Source: Beta vulgaris subsp. vulgaris (Eukaryota; Streptophyta; Magnoliopsida; Caryophyllales; Amaranthaceae). From it: a DNA stretch of 64,000 nt. The stretch lies in NCBI RefSeq assembly GCF_026745355.1, contig NC_079210.1, positions 26,767,529 through 26,831,528 of the forward strand, written 5' to 3'. A program made the position numbers and the translations under genes. The notes below the pieces were generated by a model that did not search any database, was not told the DNA's origin, and was given only the letters and a program-made list of their open reading frames with translations. This document shows, one piece after another, positions 33,310 to 45,298 of the stretch (position 1 is its first letter; every line of letters begins with the position of its first letter).

Positions 33310-35258
33310 TGTACCTCATCTGTTAACCACACCAATGCACGCGGTCATAGAACGTAAATGCCAAGGGCATCAGTCACTAACTGTAGACCAACTTCTACAT
33401 TCGGCAGCGGAAGAGGTAATTCTTCGAAACCGGGCACAATCTCTAAAACGCTGACCACATAGTGAATATCAGCGACTGCCTGGTTGTGCAATCGTACCCG
33501 ATCCCTAGGGGGTTGTGCTTGGCCATAAGCAACGAGAATAAACTGCCATGACCATCCCCTCGAGCTAATACCTCACATGGTGTCTCTTACTTTTAAAAAA
33601 ACTCTATTCATAGTTAGTCTATGAAACAACATATATAGTAAGAATTTCATGCCTTTAAGAATAATAGTTGTGATATTAAGTGATTACCGTGAACTCCGGA
33701 GCTGGATCAGGCTGCGGCTGCGGAGGAACACTGCCCTGCTGGAAAGGACCAAAAGTCGGTAAGCCCATCTGCACCAACATGGCGTTGAAATTCTGAGTAA
33801 TCTCCGCTCTGAGCTCGTCTTGAATTTGGGCTTTCATAGCCTCCACATCTATGGAAGCTGCCGAATTGACACTAGAGGCACTGGATTTTGACGTAGAGGT
33901 GTATTGATCACCATACACCTTTATCACCCCGAGGCGGACACCTCCTACGCCCCTCACATATCCATATTGGTCCCGTCCTAAAGTCTCGTGTAAGGCATCA
34001 ACTTGTCCTTTTGGAGTGAACTCACCAGTTGCCTCCTTTTCCTTCAAGCCAATCTACATAAGGATAAGAGAGAAATAAGTCGTGAGCGCACAAGTTATAT
34101 TATATATACCTTATCAAAAACTTATAATATGTACTTACAATGGCATTAACTATCTCTTGTGTTCCGGGATCAGGCAAGACTCTATGTCCCTTTGCATCAA
34201 CCTCATGCATCGAACACCACCAATCGAGCACTCTATCTTGTTGTCGAGGCTGTGCAACTGTCGTCATAGAGCTAGTGCCCGTTGCCGTTGTCGACCCAAC
34301 CGTGGGGTAATGGCTATACATCCACGTATCTCTCGCCTTCCCGTACGACTGAGCACCCAGATGGTGATAGTATTTCCTAGCTTTTGCATTCGCGCTACTT
34401 TTCTCACGAGATGCCTGAAACACACAATTAAAATTAAAGGTTAAATCAATAATACTAGATCTAAGAGTATTAAATCTTAGCAAGTAAAATATTCTTACAA
34501 CAGCTTCCGGGGTTGTTTTTTGTGCAACAAATGCATGCCACTCTTCAGGTGTGATATGCCACTCTTCAGGTGTGATATGCCTCCATATCTGATATGGAAA
34601 CTTGGAGGGCGCCTCAAATGATGTGTCCGGTGAAGCCTCAAAACCGGTGTGTGTTTCTCCCCCGTAGATTTTCTTCTTCTTTGTACCCACGACTTTTCTC
34701 CGCTTCACGATCCACCCCGACACTAACTTCGCCTTGAAGTCTCTGAATCTCTGGGCGACCGCGGATATAAACACATTCTTCTTGGCTTCATGATTTTCAA
34801 TATTGAATTGATTCTACAAAAAACGCATTTCACAAGTTAGTAAATATTACATAGTATATTTAACTAAAGTGTTAAGATTCCAAATGTTATTGTACGCGAA
34901 GCTTACCATAGTATCTTCCCAAATCATCTTTTTCAAAGGCTCGGGCACCTCTTTCCATGAGTGGAGACTGGAGAGCTTATGCATGCAAATCCCAACTTGC
35001 ATGGCATACTTTTGACGCCATTTTCCACAAGGTTTCCCCAAATGATCGTACTCCAAAGTCATTAGGGTGGGTTTCCCTAGTGACTTTACAGGTCCCCTTC
35101 TTTTTCTCTTTTTTATCGCCAAGTTCTTACTTGGCCTTTGTGCATCTTTTTCTTCACGGCGAGCCTTAACCAATTTACCGCGCTCCTTTTGGTAATCGAA
35201 AGACTCATCCTCGGTAGTGTGTTCCGCACTCGTATCCGTATGCACCTCCGCCATGTCC
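33310..35258 (-). pseudogene. TNPA-like plant transposase (En/Spm type), CACTA 3
   Basis: Minus-strand exons with good GT-AG borders: 35258-34907 (ATG at 35254-35252; MAEVHTDTSAEHTTEDES), 34813-34499 (VAQRFRDFKAKL, FPYQIWRHITPEEW), 34414-34139 (HHLGAQSYGKARDTWMYSH), 34053-33688 (LHETLGRDQYGYVRGVGG) and about 33590-33315. The motifs are those of the plant transposase family often named Ptta/En/Spm (Pfam Transposase_24), thought to correspond to TNPA, which binds subterminal repeats. The exon 1 acceptor, ATTTCAG just before 35258, implies an intron in the 5' untranslated region. In the last exon a TGA at 33347-33345 sits where the family has a tryptophan before PR, so the copy is probably truncated there. 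The next gene on the strand is the Ulp1-like protease. Confidence 0.75.
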
Positions 35259-35334
35259 CTGAAATTATACAAACATACGCATTAATAATAAAAAAAAGTT
35301 AAAAATTAAAAAAAAAAAAAAATTGTACAAACAT

Positions 35335-35765
35335 ACGCAGTGGGGGGAGGGGAATGCAGGGGAGTGTAGTGGGGTGTGCAGGGGGAGGGGGCAGTGTGTG
35401 CAGCAGGGGAGGGGGCAGTGGGGATGGGAGGTGTGTAGGGGGCAGCAGGGAGGGGTGCAAGGGGGTACAGGGGAGGAGGTTGTGCAGTGGGGGGAGGGGA
35501 GTGCAGTGGGTGCAGGGGAGGGGTGCAGTGGGAGGGGGTTGTGCAGTGGGGAGGGTGTAGGGGAGGGGGTTGTGCAGTGGGTGCAGAGAGTGCAGCAGGG
35601 TGCAGGGGAGGGGGGTGTGCAGGCAGGGCAGTGGGGGGTGTGCAGTGGGTGAAGAGAGTGCAGCAGGGGAGGGGGTGCAGAGGGGGTGGGGCAGTGGGGG
35701 GAGGGGAGTGCAGCGCAGCAGGAGAGGGGGTGGGGCAGTGGGCGATGTGCATGGGAGGGGGGTGT
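35335..35765. repeat. G-rich minisatellite in CACTA 3
   Basis: Irregular repeats such as GTGTGTGCAGCAGGGGAGGG and GGGGGAGGGGAGTGCAGTGG, G-rich on plus, the opposite polarity to 30608-31075. The words are very like those of the CACTA 1 minisatellite at 20103-20447. Open frames here are spurious. Confidence 0.9.
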
Positions 35766-35776
35766 TGCAAATGCAA

Positions 35777-36706
35777 GCCTAAGAATCACATTTATGTTCC
35801 CGATATACAACCAACAACAAATGCAAGCCTAAGAATCTAAACACTAGTTATATTATGCCTCAAATAATGATGTTCAAAGAGAATTTGGGGTTAAATGACT
35901 CGATAAGTACGATTTGGGAGCGAAAAGGCCAAAATAGTCCCGAAATGCCTTTTCTTCCCGAAATGCAACCAACAACAAATAAGCCTAAAATCTACATACT
36001 AGTTATAATTATCTCATATAATCGTTCAAAGAGAATTTGGGGTTAAATACTCATAAGTACGATTTGGGAGCGAAAAGGCCAAAATAGGCCCGAAATGGCC
36101 TTTTCGTTCCCGAAATGCAACCAACAACAAATTAAGCCTAAAATCTACACTACTAGTTAATATAACTCATATAATCATGTTCAAAGAAATTTGGGGTTAA
36201 ATATTGATAAGTACATTTTGGGAGCGAAAAGGCCAAAATAGGCCGGAAATGGCCTTTTCGTTCCCGAAATGCAACCAACAACAAATTAAAGCCTAAAATA
36301 TACATACTAGTTATGTTATCTCATATAATCATGTTCAAAGAAAATTTGGGGTTAAATCACTTGATATGTACATTTTGGGAGCGAAAAGGCCAAAATAGGC
36401 CGGAAATGGCCTTTTCGTTCCCGAAATGCAACCAACAACAAATAAGCCTAAAATCTACATACTAGTTATATTATCTCATATAATCATGTTCAAAAGAATT
36501 TGGGGTTAAATACTTCGATAAGTACATTTGGGAGCGAAAAGGCCAAAATAGGCCCGGAAATGGCCTTTTCGTTCCCGAAATGCAACCAACAACAAATTAA
36601 GCCTAAAATCTACATACTATTTATTATCTCATATAATCATGTTAAAGAGAATTTGGGGTTAAATGACTCGATAAGTAATATTTGGGAGCGAAAAGGCCAA
36701 AATAGG
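35777..36706. repeat. ~155-bp tandem array B (about 6 copies)
   Basis: Same unit as array A. GCCTAA(A/G)AATCTAC anchors are at 35827, 35983, 36136, 36291, 36446 and 36601, spaced 153-156 bp. Each unit has the GGGAGCGAAAAGGCC hairpin. A partial unit lies at 35777. The shorter units carry small deletions relative to array A. Confidence 0.93.
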
Positions 36707-36849
36707 CAATACACAATAGTTACAAATTGGAGAAATTACACAGACCTGAGTTTATGTCTCATGATTTATTGACTTCCGCCGTTTCTTAGGATCCTCAAGT
36801 ACATGTATCCCTTCCGTGTGATCTACACGCATATAGTTCTCCGACATAT

Positions 36850-39800
36850 TTCACATCATCTTCCACACTAATTTGAGGATAGGTAAAGGGGGGAGGTCCT
36901 CAAATGCATCATATTCTTCCTCATTATCAACATCACCAATACCGAGGATACTCCTTTTACCAGGTACAACAATTGACCACTTATGATCAGCAGGATCAGT
37001 TACAAAAAATACTTGCTTGACTTGTGATGCAATTACAAATGGCTCCTCAGTTTCACGTAGACGACTAAGGTCAACAAGAGTGAAACCGCAAGGATCATCG
37101 TTTCTTACACAACGTCGATTATTGTCAACCCACTTGCAACACAGGAGGGAAATATTAAAAGTATAGTAGTCCAGCTCCCATATTCTTGTATTCGCCCATA
37201 ATAGTTGCTTTCAGCATGTACAGGCGACTTATCTTTCGAGCTTGCATATTGTGTAGACGACGCCACAAGTGAAACACCACTATTTTGTTGCGATCTTGAC
37301 TTCAGATCTTGACGTTCAGTCCAAAAGTATACCCATTAATATCATAACCCTCATAAGAGCGTACAGTTCACGAGGACCAAATGCTAACCACTTGACTGTT
37401 TCAGGAACACTTTCATCCAAATCATTGAGTACTCGTTTATGAAACCAATCAATGAAAGTCTTGTTATGCATTTGCGTCAATGCCCTCACTCCTTTTCCAG
37501 GATTGCTAACACGTAATTCCTCCATATGTTCACTTAAATAAGGATGGACATCTGGTACGTGATGCAATACAAATAAGTGAGCTTGTTTACGCTTTTCTAC
37601 GGAAGGTGTGATCAATTTTGAACCAATTGTACCCTTGCCCTCAAGTCTGCCCTCGTGTCGGGATGTCGGAAGTCCAACAGGATCAACACTAGCAAAATAC
37701 TCAGCCACAAAATTACTGATCTCTTCACCCACAATCCCTTGAATTATACTACCTTCTGGTTGTGCAGGATTCCGAACTTTATCCTTCAAAGTTCCCATAT
37801 ATCTCTCAAAAGGATAGCACCACCTCAAAAACACTGGACCACACAGCTTAATTTCTCGAACTAGATGGACAATGAGATGGACCATAATGTCAAAGAATGG
37901 GGGGGGAAATACATCTCAAATTTGCATAGAGTTTCAACTACTCTAGCTGCAAGGAATCGAGGGTCGACGGGTCTAGGACTTTGCTGCAAATTGAATGAAA
38001 AAATGAACACAGTTCTGTAATGGTGTGCCTCACATGCTTTGGAAGTATCCCACGAATTGCAATCGGTAAGAATACTTGCATCATGACATGACAATCGTGC
38101 GATTTCATACTCGATAACTTCAACTCACCATTTAAGGTAACAAAGCGCTTCATATTCGATGAGTAGCCAGTAGGGACCTTAATGCCATACAATGACTCGC
38201 AAAAAATCCGTTTCTCTGCACGCGACATCGTGTAGCAAGCTGGTGGCAAATAATTCTTCTCCGAATCCTCCACCTTTTTACTTTTCTGAGTTTCATCATC
38301 AACCCTTTCCTCCCCTTTTTCTTCTTCCTTCCGTCCCTTTTCTGAGCCCACAACTCTGGTCGAACCCCTCTTTTTCCAAGTAAAGTCGTGACGCCTTAAC
38401 ATCTTTTGTCTTGCCCGGAATATTCATAAGTGTCGCGATAATAGCTTCACAAACATTCTTCTCTATGTGCATGACATCCAAACAATGTCTGACCTTTAGA
38501 TCTTTCCAATATGGGAGTTTCCAAAAAATGGACTATTTTTCCATAATCCTGTAGGTCCATCAACCTCACTAGCAGGTTTACCAAAGACTGTTTCAATGCC
38601 CTTCACCTGATTATAAACTTCAGTACCAGTTAATGGTCTATGAGCAACTTCTTCTTCAACCGTCCCATCGAATGCCTTCTTCTTAAACCGATAGGGATGG
38701 TCGCGGCTGAGGAGCCTTCGTGTGCGCATATACACATGTTTGCAGCCCTTAAGGTGTGTAGATTTCATGTCATCTAAACAAATCGGGCAAGGTTGTTTTC
38801 CTTTAGTCTTATACCCAGATAAGTTCCCATAAGCTGGATAATCGTTCATAGTACAAAAAAGCATGGCACGCAGAGTGAACATCTCATTAGCATACGCATC
38901 AAATACTAACACTCCTTCGTTCCACATCTTCTGTAAATCTTCAACAAGCGGCTGAAGGTATACATCTATGTCATTTCCAGGTTGTTTGGGCCCCGATATA
39001 AGAAGCGACAACATCATGTACTTGCGTTTCATGCACAACCAAGGAGGCAAGTTGTAAACCACTAAAACTACTGGCCATGTACTATGCTGCGAGCTGAGAT
39101 TGCCAAAAGGGTTCATGCCATCCGTACATAATCCAAGCCTCAGATTCCTATCCTCATTACCAAATGACTTATGCACCCTTCGATAGTTTTCCACTCAGGC
39201 GAATCAGCCGGATGCTTGAGCAGACCGTCTTTCTTCCTACGATCTGCATGCCACCTCAAATTCTTCGCATCTCCTTTAATTGAGAACATGCGCTTAAATC
39301 TAGGTATTATGGGTAGATACCACAACACCTTGGCTGGTGGTCCTTCACTACCTCCAGCTCCTTCACGCTTGTACCTCGACAATCCACAACGTGGACACTC
39401 ATGTAAATGCTCATACTCATTACGATAAAGCACACAATCGTTAGGACAAGCATGTATCCGCTCGTACTCTAAACCCAAAGGACACATCAGCTTCTTCGCA
39501 TAATAGTACGACTTTGGCAGTTCATTTCCATCAGGGAGCATCTCAGCTAAAACTTCCAACAACGATGTGAAACTAGAGTCCGTCCAACCAGCGTTCGACT
39601 TAATGTTGAACAGTGTTACCACCCGAAAAGTTTGGTTTACTTTGTACAACCTGGATACAACGGCTTTTCAGCAGCCTGAGACATAGACTCAAAAATACGA
39701 GGTCGTCTACACGACTGATCTTCAACCTCGTGTATCATCTCGTCTACCCGATCCCTATCTCATCTCCAAATTCATCATCCAAATTCTCATCCCCTAACTC

Positions 39801-40098
39801 ATCATCATCCTTCTTTTCTTCACATACATCATTCTTTACTCCAGAGCTTCCCATATACCTCCCTTGCTCACCATGCCAAACCATACGTGGTATTGAGGCC
39901 TAAACCCACGGCGAAAGACATGCTCCCTAACCACATGTATACTACTAACCTTGCTCACATTTCTACAATCCAAACAAGGACAATAAAAGTCGACTGCTCC
40001 AGAGGATGTTTGATATTCTAATGCATTCTACAGAATTCCGAGACCCCATTCACAAACTCAATCGATTCACGACTACCATACATCCAAGTACGATCCAT
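36850..40098 (-). pseudogene. TNP2-type CACTA transposase, frameshifted
   Basis: The minus strand starts at ATG 40098-40096 with MDRTWMYG, the transposase-associated N-terminal domain, including CPCLDCRN and HVFRRGF. The zinc-rich part HACPNDCVLYRNEYEHLHEC and the core (LGLCTDGMNPFGNLSSQHS, YNLPPWLCMKRKYMMLSLL, DVYLQPL) follow to about 38500. Then come HCLDVMHIEKNVCEAI, LPPACYTMSRAEKRIF, the DUF4218-like part (HLVREIKLCGPVFLRW, 37316-37885) and the DUF4216-like tail (VDNNRRCVRNDDPCGFTL, 37180-36854). TNP2 is the catalytic transposase that binds the terminal inverted repeats. Frame changes are visible near 40025, 39660, 39180, 38525, 38260-38390, 37945 and 37900, two of them in homopolymers. 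Order and extent match the family, so this was a full gene. Whether some shifts are introns or assembly errors cannot be settled here. Confidence 0.85.
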
Positions 40099-40859
40099 CT
40101 CATTCAAGAAGACCACCTCTAATAATTAAACACAACATTCATTATAATGCATCAATCATTATTAAAGTACAACACTCACATATTCAAATCACACACGTAT
40201 ACAACGAGCTAAGATAGTCATGTTCAATTGTATGCATGCAGTCAAAGGTCCTTATCACTCCAACCTAACCCATCCTTGGACGTCTAATCTCACTAGTGAA
40301 TATATGCCAACTTTTCAATTCTAAGGAAAATCCGGCAGCATTTCCCTACAGTTCTCCAAGTACACAATGTAGATAATTGCTTATCTACATATGTACCCAG
40401 AGAACAATGTAGAGAAACGATAAGCCAAGATTTTCCTCAGAATTGAAAAGAAGACACACATTCACCACCTAAGTGAGATCAAACGTCCAAGAACAGTCCC
40501 AAACCGGGGACTATTCAAGACTTACTCCTAATGAGTAAGTCTTGAACGGGTATCTAGGCTATATGATGATGATTCAAACAACTTTAGATTTCATATATAG
40601 CTAAATCACATTGCGTTTTCATACAATCTCATATCAATAAATATATATACATTATAAAAATACAATATACATCAATAAATTATATCAATTTGCTACATGT
40701 TAAACTAGTTACCTCTTAACACCAACGACGAGCAATGAAGAGAAAGAGATATTGGACTTTATTGCCTTCCTTAGCCTCTTCTTCCTACAATTACAAAACC
40801 CACATTGCACATTAATCATTTAATTCAATTAAGAAAAACAAAAGTAACTTAAAAACAAA

Positions 40860-41200
40860 ATTAATTCATACCTAATTAACCACTCAAATGGTGAGAAGAG
40901 AAGAAGGTAGTGATGGAGAATGAATGTGGTTGCACGTGGTGGGTGGTGTGCAATGAACGCGGTTGCACGTGGTGGGTGGCGCGCAAGGTTGTGGTGGAGC
41001 ACTGTTGGTGTGCAGCAGTGGTGGTGGGCAGCAGTAGTGGGCAGCAGAGGCAGTGGAGCAATGTGGTGGAGCAAAAGGTGGTGGTGCAGCAGTGGTGGTG
41101 GGCAGCAGTGGTGGTGGTGATGCACTCGTCGCTCGCTCGTAATTCTCTAAAGGAGGGAATTCAAAGACGGAAATTAGAATTGCTTTGGGATACCTACTGT
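40860..41200 (-). promoter_or_regulatory. CACTA 3 leader with GGT/GCA-rich repeats
   Basis: Lies between the TNP2 start and the right terminal repeats. On plus it is rich in GTGGTGGGCAGCAGTGGTGG words and a near-duplicate TTGCACGTGGTGGGTGG at 40932 and 40962. It occupies the promoter and leader position for the minus-strand genes. No TATA box could be assigned with confidence. Confidence 0.4.
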
Positions 41201-41234
41201 ACATGCGCGCACTAATTCATCAGCAAAAAAAAAT

Positions 41235-41440
41235 TAATGAAGGGTTGCGCTTGTATCAAAAAGCGCAGCCCTACATTAAAGAAAGGATGCGCTTTTTTTA
41301 CAAGCGCAACCCTACTAAATCAGAAGGGCTGCGCTTTTTTAAAAAGCGCAGCCCTTTACTTAGTAGGGCTACGCTTGTAGAAAAGCGCAGCCCTTCACTA
41401 GTAGGGCTGCGCTTTTCCTAAAAGAGCAACCCTTCCTTTT
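41235..41440. repeat. CACTA 3 right subterminal repeats
   Basis: Seven or more GGGCTGCGCTT or AAGCGCAGCCC motifs in alternating orientation, matching the left end. Confidence 0.9.
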
Positions 41441-41452
41441 TTTCCCCTAGTG

Positions 41453-42730
41453 ATTGGAGGTTGTTCTCCCAATCACAATCTACTCATATTACTCATCAAA
41501 GCAATCATATGGGGAATGGAAAATCATGCCACAGGTTCCATTTGACTTGAGTTTTGGGCCCCATTGTCCCTCCTTTTACTAAAAATCCCAAATTAACCCA
41601 CATCATATGCTTTTAGGTAATTAGCAAACATGTTTTGGGTATTACCAAACCTACTAAGTGGATGATGTTTTCCCCATCACAGTGATTCCCATTAATCATC
41701 AAACAAATCATCTAGGGATTGGACAATCATGTCATTAGGTCTATTAGGCCCAAAACCTCACCAAACCACATTAACTTGAGTTTTGGGCCCTCGTTGTACC
41801 TCTTTGTATTAAATCCCAAATTAACCGTAGATCATATGGTTTTAGGTAATTACCAAACATATTTTGGCATTACCAAACCATGTAAGTGGAGTATCTTCTC
41901 CCAATTATGGTTCATTCTCTTTACACATCAATGAAATCCTACAAGGATTGGACAATCATGCGACTTGGTCCATTAGGCCCTATAATTCACCAAACCCCAT
42001 CGATTTGAGTTTTTGGCCCCTCATTGTTCTAAAAGTCCAAAATTTACCCCATATCATATTTACTTTTAGGTAATTACCAAACATGTTTTGGGCATTACCA
42101 AACCTAGTTAGTGGAGGGTGTTTTACCGATCACAATCCATTTCCATTACTCATCATCAAAGCAATCCTATGGGGATTGGACAATCGTGCCACTGGGTACA
42201 TTAGGTCCATTATGTAAACAAACCCAATTGACTTGAGTTTTGGGCCCCATTGTCCCTCCTTGTACTAAAAAGTGTAAATTAAACCTAGATCATATGCTTT
42301 TAGGTAATTATCAAACATGGTTTGAACATTATCAAACCTAGTTAGTGGAAGGTGTTCTCCCAATCACAATCCATTCCTATTTCTCATCAAAGCAATCTTA
42401 TGGGGATTAAACAATCATGCTATTGAGTCCATTAGGCCAAAACCTCACCAAATCCCATTACATTGAGTTTTGGGACCCCATTGTTGCAAGTTGTACAAAA
42501 AAGTCCAAATTAACTCAGGTGATATGCTTTTAAATAATTACGAAATATGTTTTGGCATTACCAAACCTACTAATTGGATAATATCTCCCAATCACAATCC
42601 ATTCCTATTAATAGGCCCAATACCTTACCAAACCCCATTACCTTGAATTTTGGGCCCCCATTATCTCTCTTTGTACTAAAAAGCCTAAATTAACGCATAA
42701 CATATGGTTTCAAGTAATTATCAAACAAGT
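41453..42730. repeat. Satellite array, block 3
   Basis: About five and a half ~230-bp monomers. The left edge is contiguous in register with block 2 across CACTA 3. One monomer near 42600 lacks about 90 bp, from CATTCCTATTA directly to ATAGGCCCAATACC. Confidence 0.93.
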
Positions 42731-43176
42731 TGTATGGGGGCTGACTAAGTTCCATACCGGTTTTCATAATACCGGTTTAGTAGCTTTTGGGCTTACGATC
42801 CTAGGCTTAGATCCAGCCTATATTTCCAGTGCCTACGGGCCTAAAAGATATACTTTCGGTAAAAGATAAGAATATATCCTAAGGGAATATTCTTGGGGAT
42901 ATTTCCCGCAACTACCGGGCCCTACCCAGATATGGGCTTATCCGGGTCCCTATAAATACTCCGTTGATCTGAGTCATGAGGTACGTTCACGAATCCCAAT
43001 ACATTATACTTGAGAGCTACCGGCTTTTAACCTAATACTGACTTAGGCATCGGAGGGGCGTTCCTCGGATTAACCCCCCAGGCTAGTTTACTTACTCTCT
43101 TTTGCAGGGATCCAAACCGGCTTCAATATAAGGACTTAACGGTTCAAGACCCTGTAATTTGTCCCATACCGGAACA
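42731..43176 (+). repeat. 5' LTR of Tat element
   Basis: 446 bp, TG..CA ends. A TATA box TATAAATA at 42951-42958 is preceded by TCCGGGTCCC, so transcription probably starts about 30 bp downstream. Compared with the 3' LTR there are about 13 substitutions and no indels that I noticed. Confidence 0.93.
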
Positions 43177-43195
43177 ATTGGCGCTAAAAGGAGGG
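43177..43195 (+). other. Primer binding site of Tat element
   Basis: Directly after the LTR the sequence is ATTGGCGCTAAAAGGAGGG. TGGCGC after a short spacer is the usual start of the primer site in this group and would pair with a tRNA ending in GCGCCA. Beyond that the match to known sites is poor. Confidence 0.55.
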
Positions 43196-43244
43196 GCGAA
43201 CAATACCTTGTAGTCTAAGCCATCTCTTGCAAACAAAAACCCTC

Positions 43245-44870
43245 ATGGATCCTAAGCAGCAATTAGGGATGCCGAAAACTGATGAAAACAATGTTCCTGT
43301 TGATAAAGCACCCCCGGGGTTCTTAACTCCACTGCCGGCTGCTAGGCAAAGTAGGCCACCTGTTGACGCAGCTAGAAAAACCCCAGAGACTCCCCAGGAA
43401 GACATCTTCCATACCCTGCAGAATATGTTCACCCCAGAACAACTTAGGAGTGCGGCAGAGGTATTCCAGGCAATGGCAAGCGGTACCCCACCGACCGGTC
43501 CCCGGGCCAAGCGACCTATGAGCAGAGCCCACAGCCCAGTGAGAAAGCTCCGCTCACTATGGACGGGCCGCCAGGGAGAGCGAGACCGGCATGATCAGGA
43601 TCAGGTGGCAAACTCGAAGACCCCCACAGAGCAGCATTCCTCCCATCCGAGAAAGGGAAGTGAATATCGGCGCAGGGCGCCGGTATCACTGCGGAATTCG
43701 CCGTTTTCCACTGCGATTTTGCAGGAGCCCATGGAGAAGCTGAAAATGCCGACATGCAAGTATGACGGCAAATCTGACCCAGAGGATTACATATCGGCTT
43801 ATGAGGGTCATATGCTGTTATACACCGACACCGACTCGGTGTGGTGTAAGGTATTCCCATCTACCTTGATTGGACTAGGGCAAACCTGGTTTAAAAGTAT
43901 TCCGCCGGCAACCGTCTTTGACTTCCGCCAAGTCACGTCCATGTTCGTAACACACTTTGTCAGTAATAAACGGCGTGAGAAAACAACCAGCGAGCTAATG
44001 TCTATTAAACAAGGGGAGACAGAAAGCTTGAGGGACTATGTCGGGCGTTTCAATGCTGAAGTCGTCACCATCCCAACACTACAGCAAGAAGTAGCGGTCC
44101 TGGCCCTTATGACGGGGCAGAGAGAATGAACCCCATTTCGCAGTTATCTCGGCATAAAAAAGATGACATGCCTAACAGAGGTCTTGGGAAAAGCGAACGA
44201 CTTTATCAGGGGAGAAGAGTTTGACAAAGCAGCTAACACTAAAAGGCCGGCAGCCATAGAAAAAGTCAAGGATAAAGATAAGGATAAGGATCGCCGGGAC
44301 GATAAGTACCGGAAGGATAAAAAGTCCGACACCACTGGCAGGAGAGAAGAGAACAACTCGGTGAATAAAGGATTTGAAGGGAGGCCGGACAAATATCATA
44401 ATTATACACCATTGATGATATCCCGGGCCCGGATTTTCGAACTGCATAGCAAAGACGAGAAATGGCAAAGGCCAAGAAAGATGTATTATAAGGGTAGAGA
44501 TAAGTCCAAGTGGTGTGAATTTCATGATGATTACGGCCACAAGACAGATGATTGCAAAGACCTTAAGGACAGGATTGAAGACCTCATCAGGCGAGGTTAT
44601 TTCACCCAGTACCAAGCAAGGACTGATCGCAAAACTCCTCCTAGGGAGAATGAAAATGGTAACAGAAGGCCGGTAAAGGATAGGATCACTGAGATCCATG
44701 TCATAAGCGGAGGACCGACAAGAGGCGGCAGCATTCACGGGGCGAAAGCTAGCCTAAAAGAAGTTCGCCACCAGGTGAACTACAACAATGCCAGGAAGTG
44801 GCCGGCACCTCCATCAATGCCGTCCGTGGCTTTTACTTCAGAGGACGCTAAAGGGATCGTTTACCCCCCA
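43245..44870 (+). pseudogene. Gag polyprotein of Tat element
   Basis: ATG at 43245. The N-terminal 150 residues are proline- and charge-rich. The gag domain follows with PTCKYDGKSDPEDYISAYEG, then WFKSIPPATVFDF and ESLRDYVGRFN. A TGA at 44127-44129 interrupts after TGQRE; the same phase continues with VLGKANDFIRGEEFDKAA. A zinc-knuckle-like CEFHDDYGHKTDDC (44514-44555) follows and then a basic region. Gag should assemble the particle and bind element RNA. Near 44865-44870 a run of six C shifts the frame into the protease. Apart from these lesions the length of about 540 residues is normal for Tat gag. Confidence 0.85.
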
Positions 44871-45298
44871 TGACGACCCTTTTGTAGTATCTCTGCAGAT
44901 ATCCAATGCAATGGTCCATCGCGTCCTGGTCGACGGAGGAAGCTCCGCCAATATTCTCTACAAAGAAACGTTTGAAAAAATGGGATTTGACGAAACATGT
45001 TTGAAGCCGGTCTCTTACCCGGTTATCGGTTTCACAGGAGCATCTGTTGTCCCAGAAGGGAAGGTAAAGCTCGCTGTAAAATTAGGATAAGTATCCCGTT
45101 CCAAGGACCTTATGGTGGAATTTATGGTTGTTGACGTCCCAGCGGCGTATAACGCCATCATCGGAAGACCGCTAATTCACGACGCCCAGGCCGTCGTCTC
45201 AACGTATCACCTTACTATGATCTACACATCCAATGACGGCAACCCGAAAAAATCAGGGGAAACCAAGAGTCGACAAGGGCCTGTTACCTTACCGCGCT
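44871..45298 (+). pseudogene. Aspartic protease of Tat element
   Basis: The phase changes at the C run, then FTPHDDPFVVSLQI leads to the active-site loop VLVDGGSSANIL, with the catalytic Asp codon at 44932-44934. Near the end, YNAIIGRPLIHDAQAVVSTY is the conserved C-terminal protease motif. A stop lies at about 45088 between these parts and another at 45296-45298. It would cleave the gag-pol polyprotein. The active-site aspartate is kept, unlike in the Athila-like copy. Confidence 0.82.

Larger units (their letters stand above)
30302..41452 (-). mobile_element. CACTA element 3, full-length, 11,151 bp, TSD ATT
   Basis: Left terminus CACTAGTGGAAAAA, right terminus read inward CACTAGGGGAAAAA. 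ATT occurs on both sides (30299-30301 and 41453-41455), and removing the element and one ATT rebuilds an uninterrupted satellite monomer. Subterminal AAGGGCTGCGCTTTTT repeats lie at both ends. On the minus strand it encodes a TNP2-type transposase (36850-40098), then a TNPA-like gene (33310-35258) and an Ulp1-like protease (about 32010-33200). Two arrays of minisatellite plus ~159-bp repeats lie between and beyond the genes. It has the layout of an autonomous En/Spm-type element, but the transposase carries several frameshifts. Confidence 0.95.

Noticed and set aside
34082..39428. Plus-strand frames across the CACTA 3 gene region
   Set aside because: They lie opposite exons with clear transposase motifs on the minus strand.
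40829..41215. His/Cys- or Trp/Gly-rich frames near the right end of CACTA 3
   Set aside because: Products of GGT/GCA-type repeats in the leader region, open in several phases.
43184..44738. Minus-strand frames opposite gag (43184-43860 and 44172-44738)
   Set aside because: Shadows of the gag coding strand; no motifs of their own.
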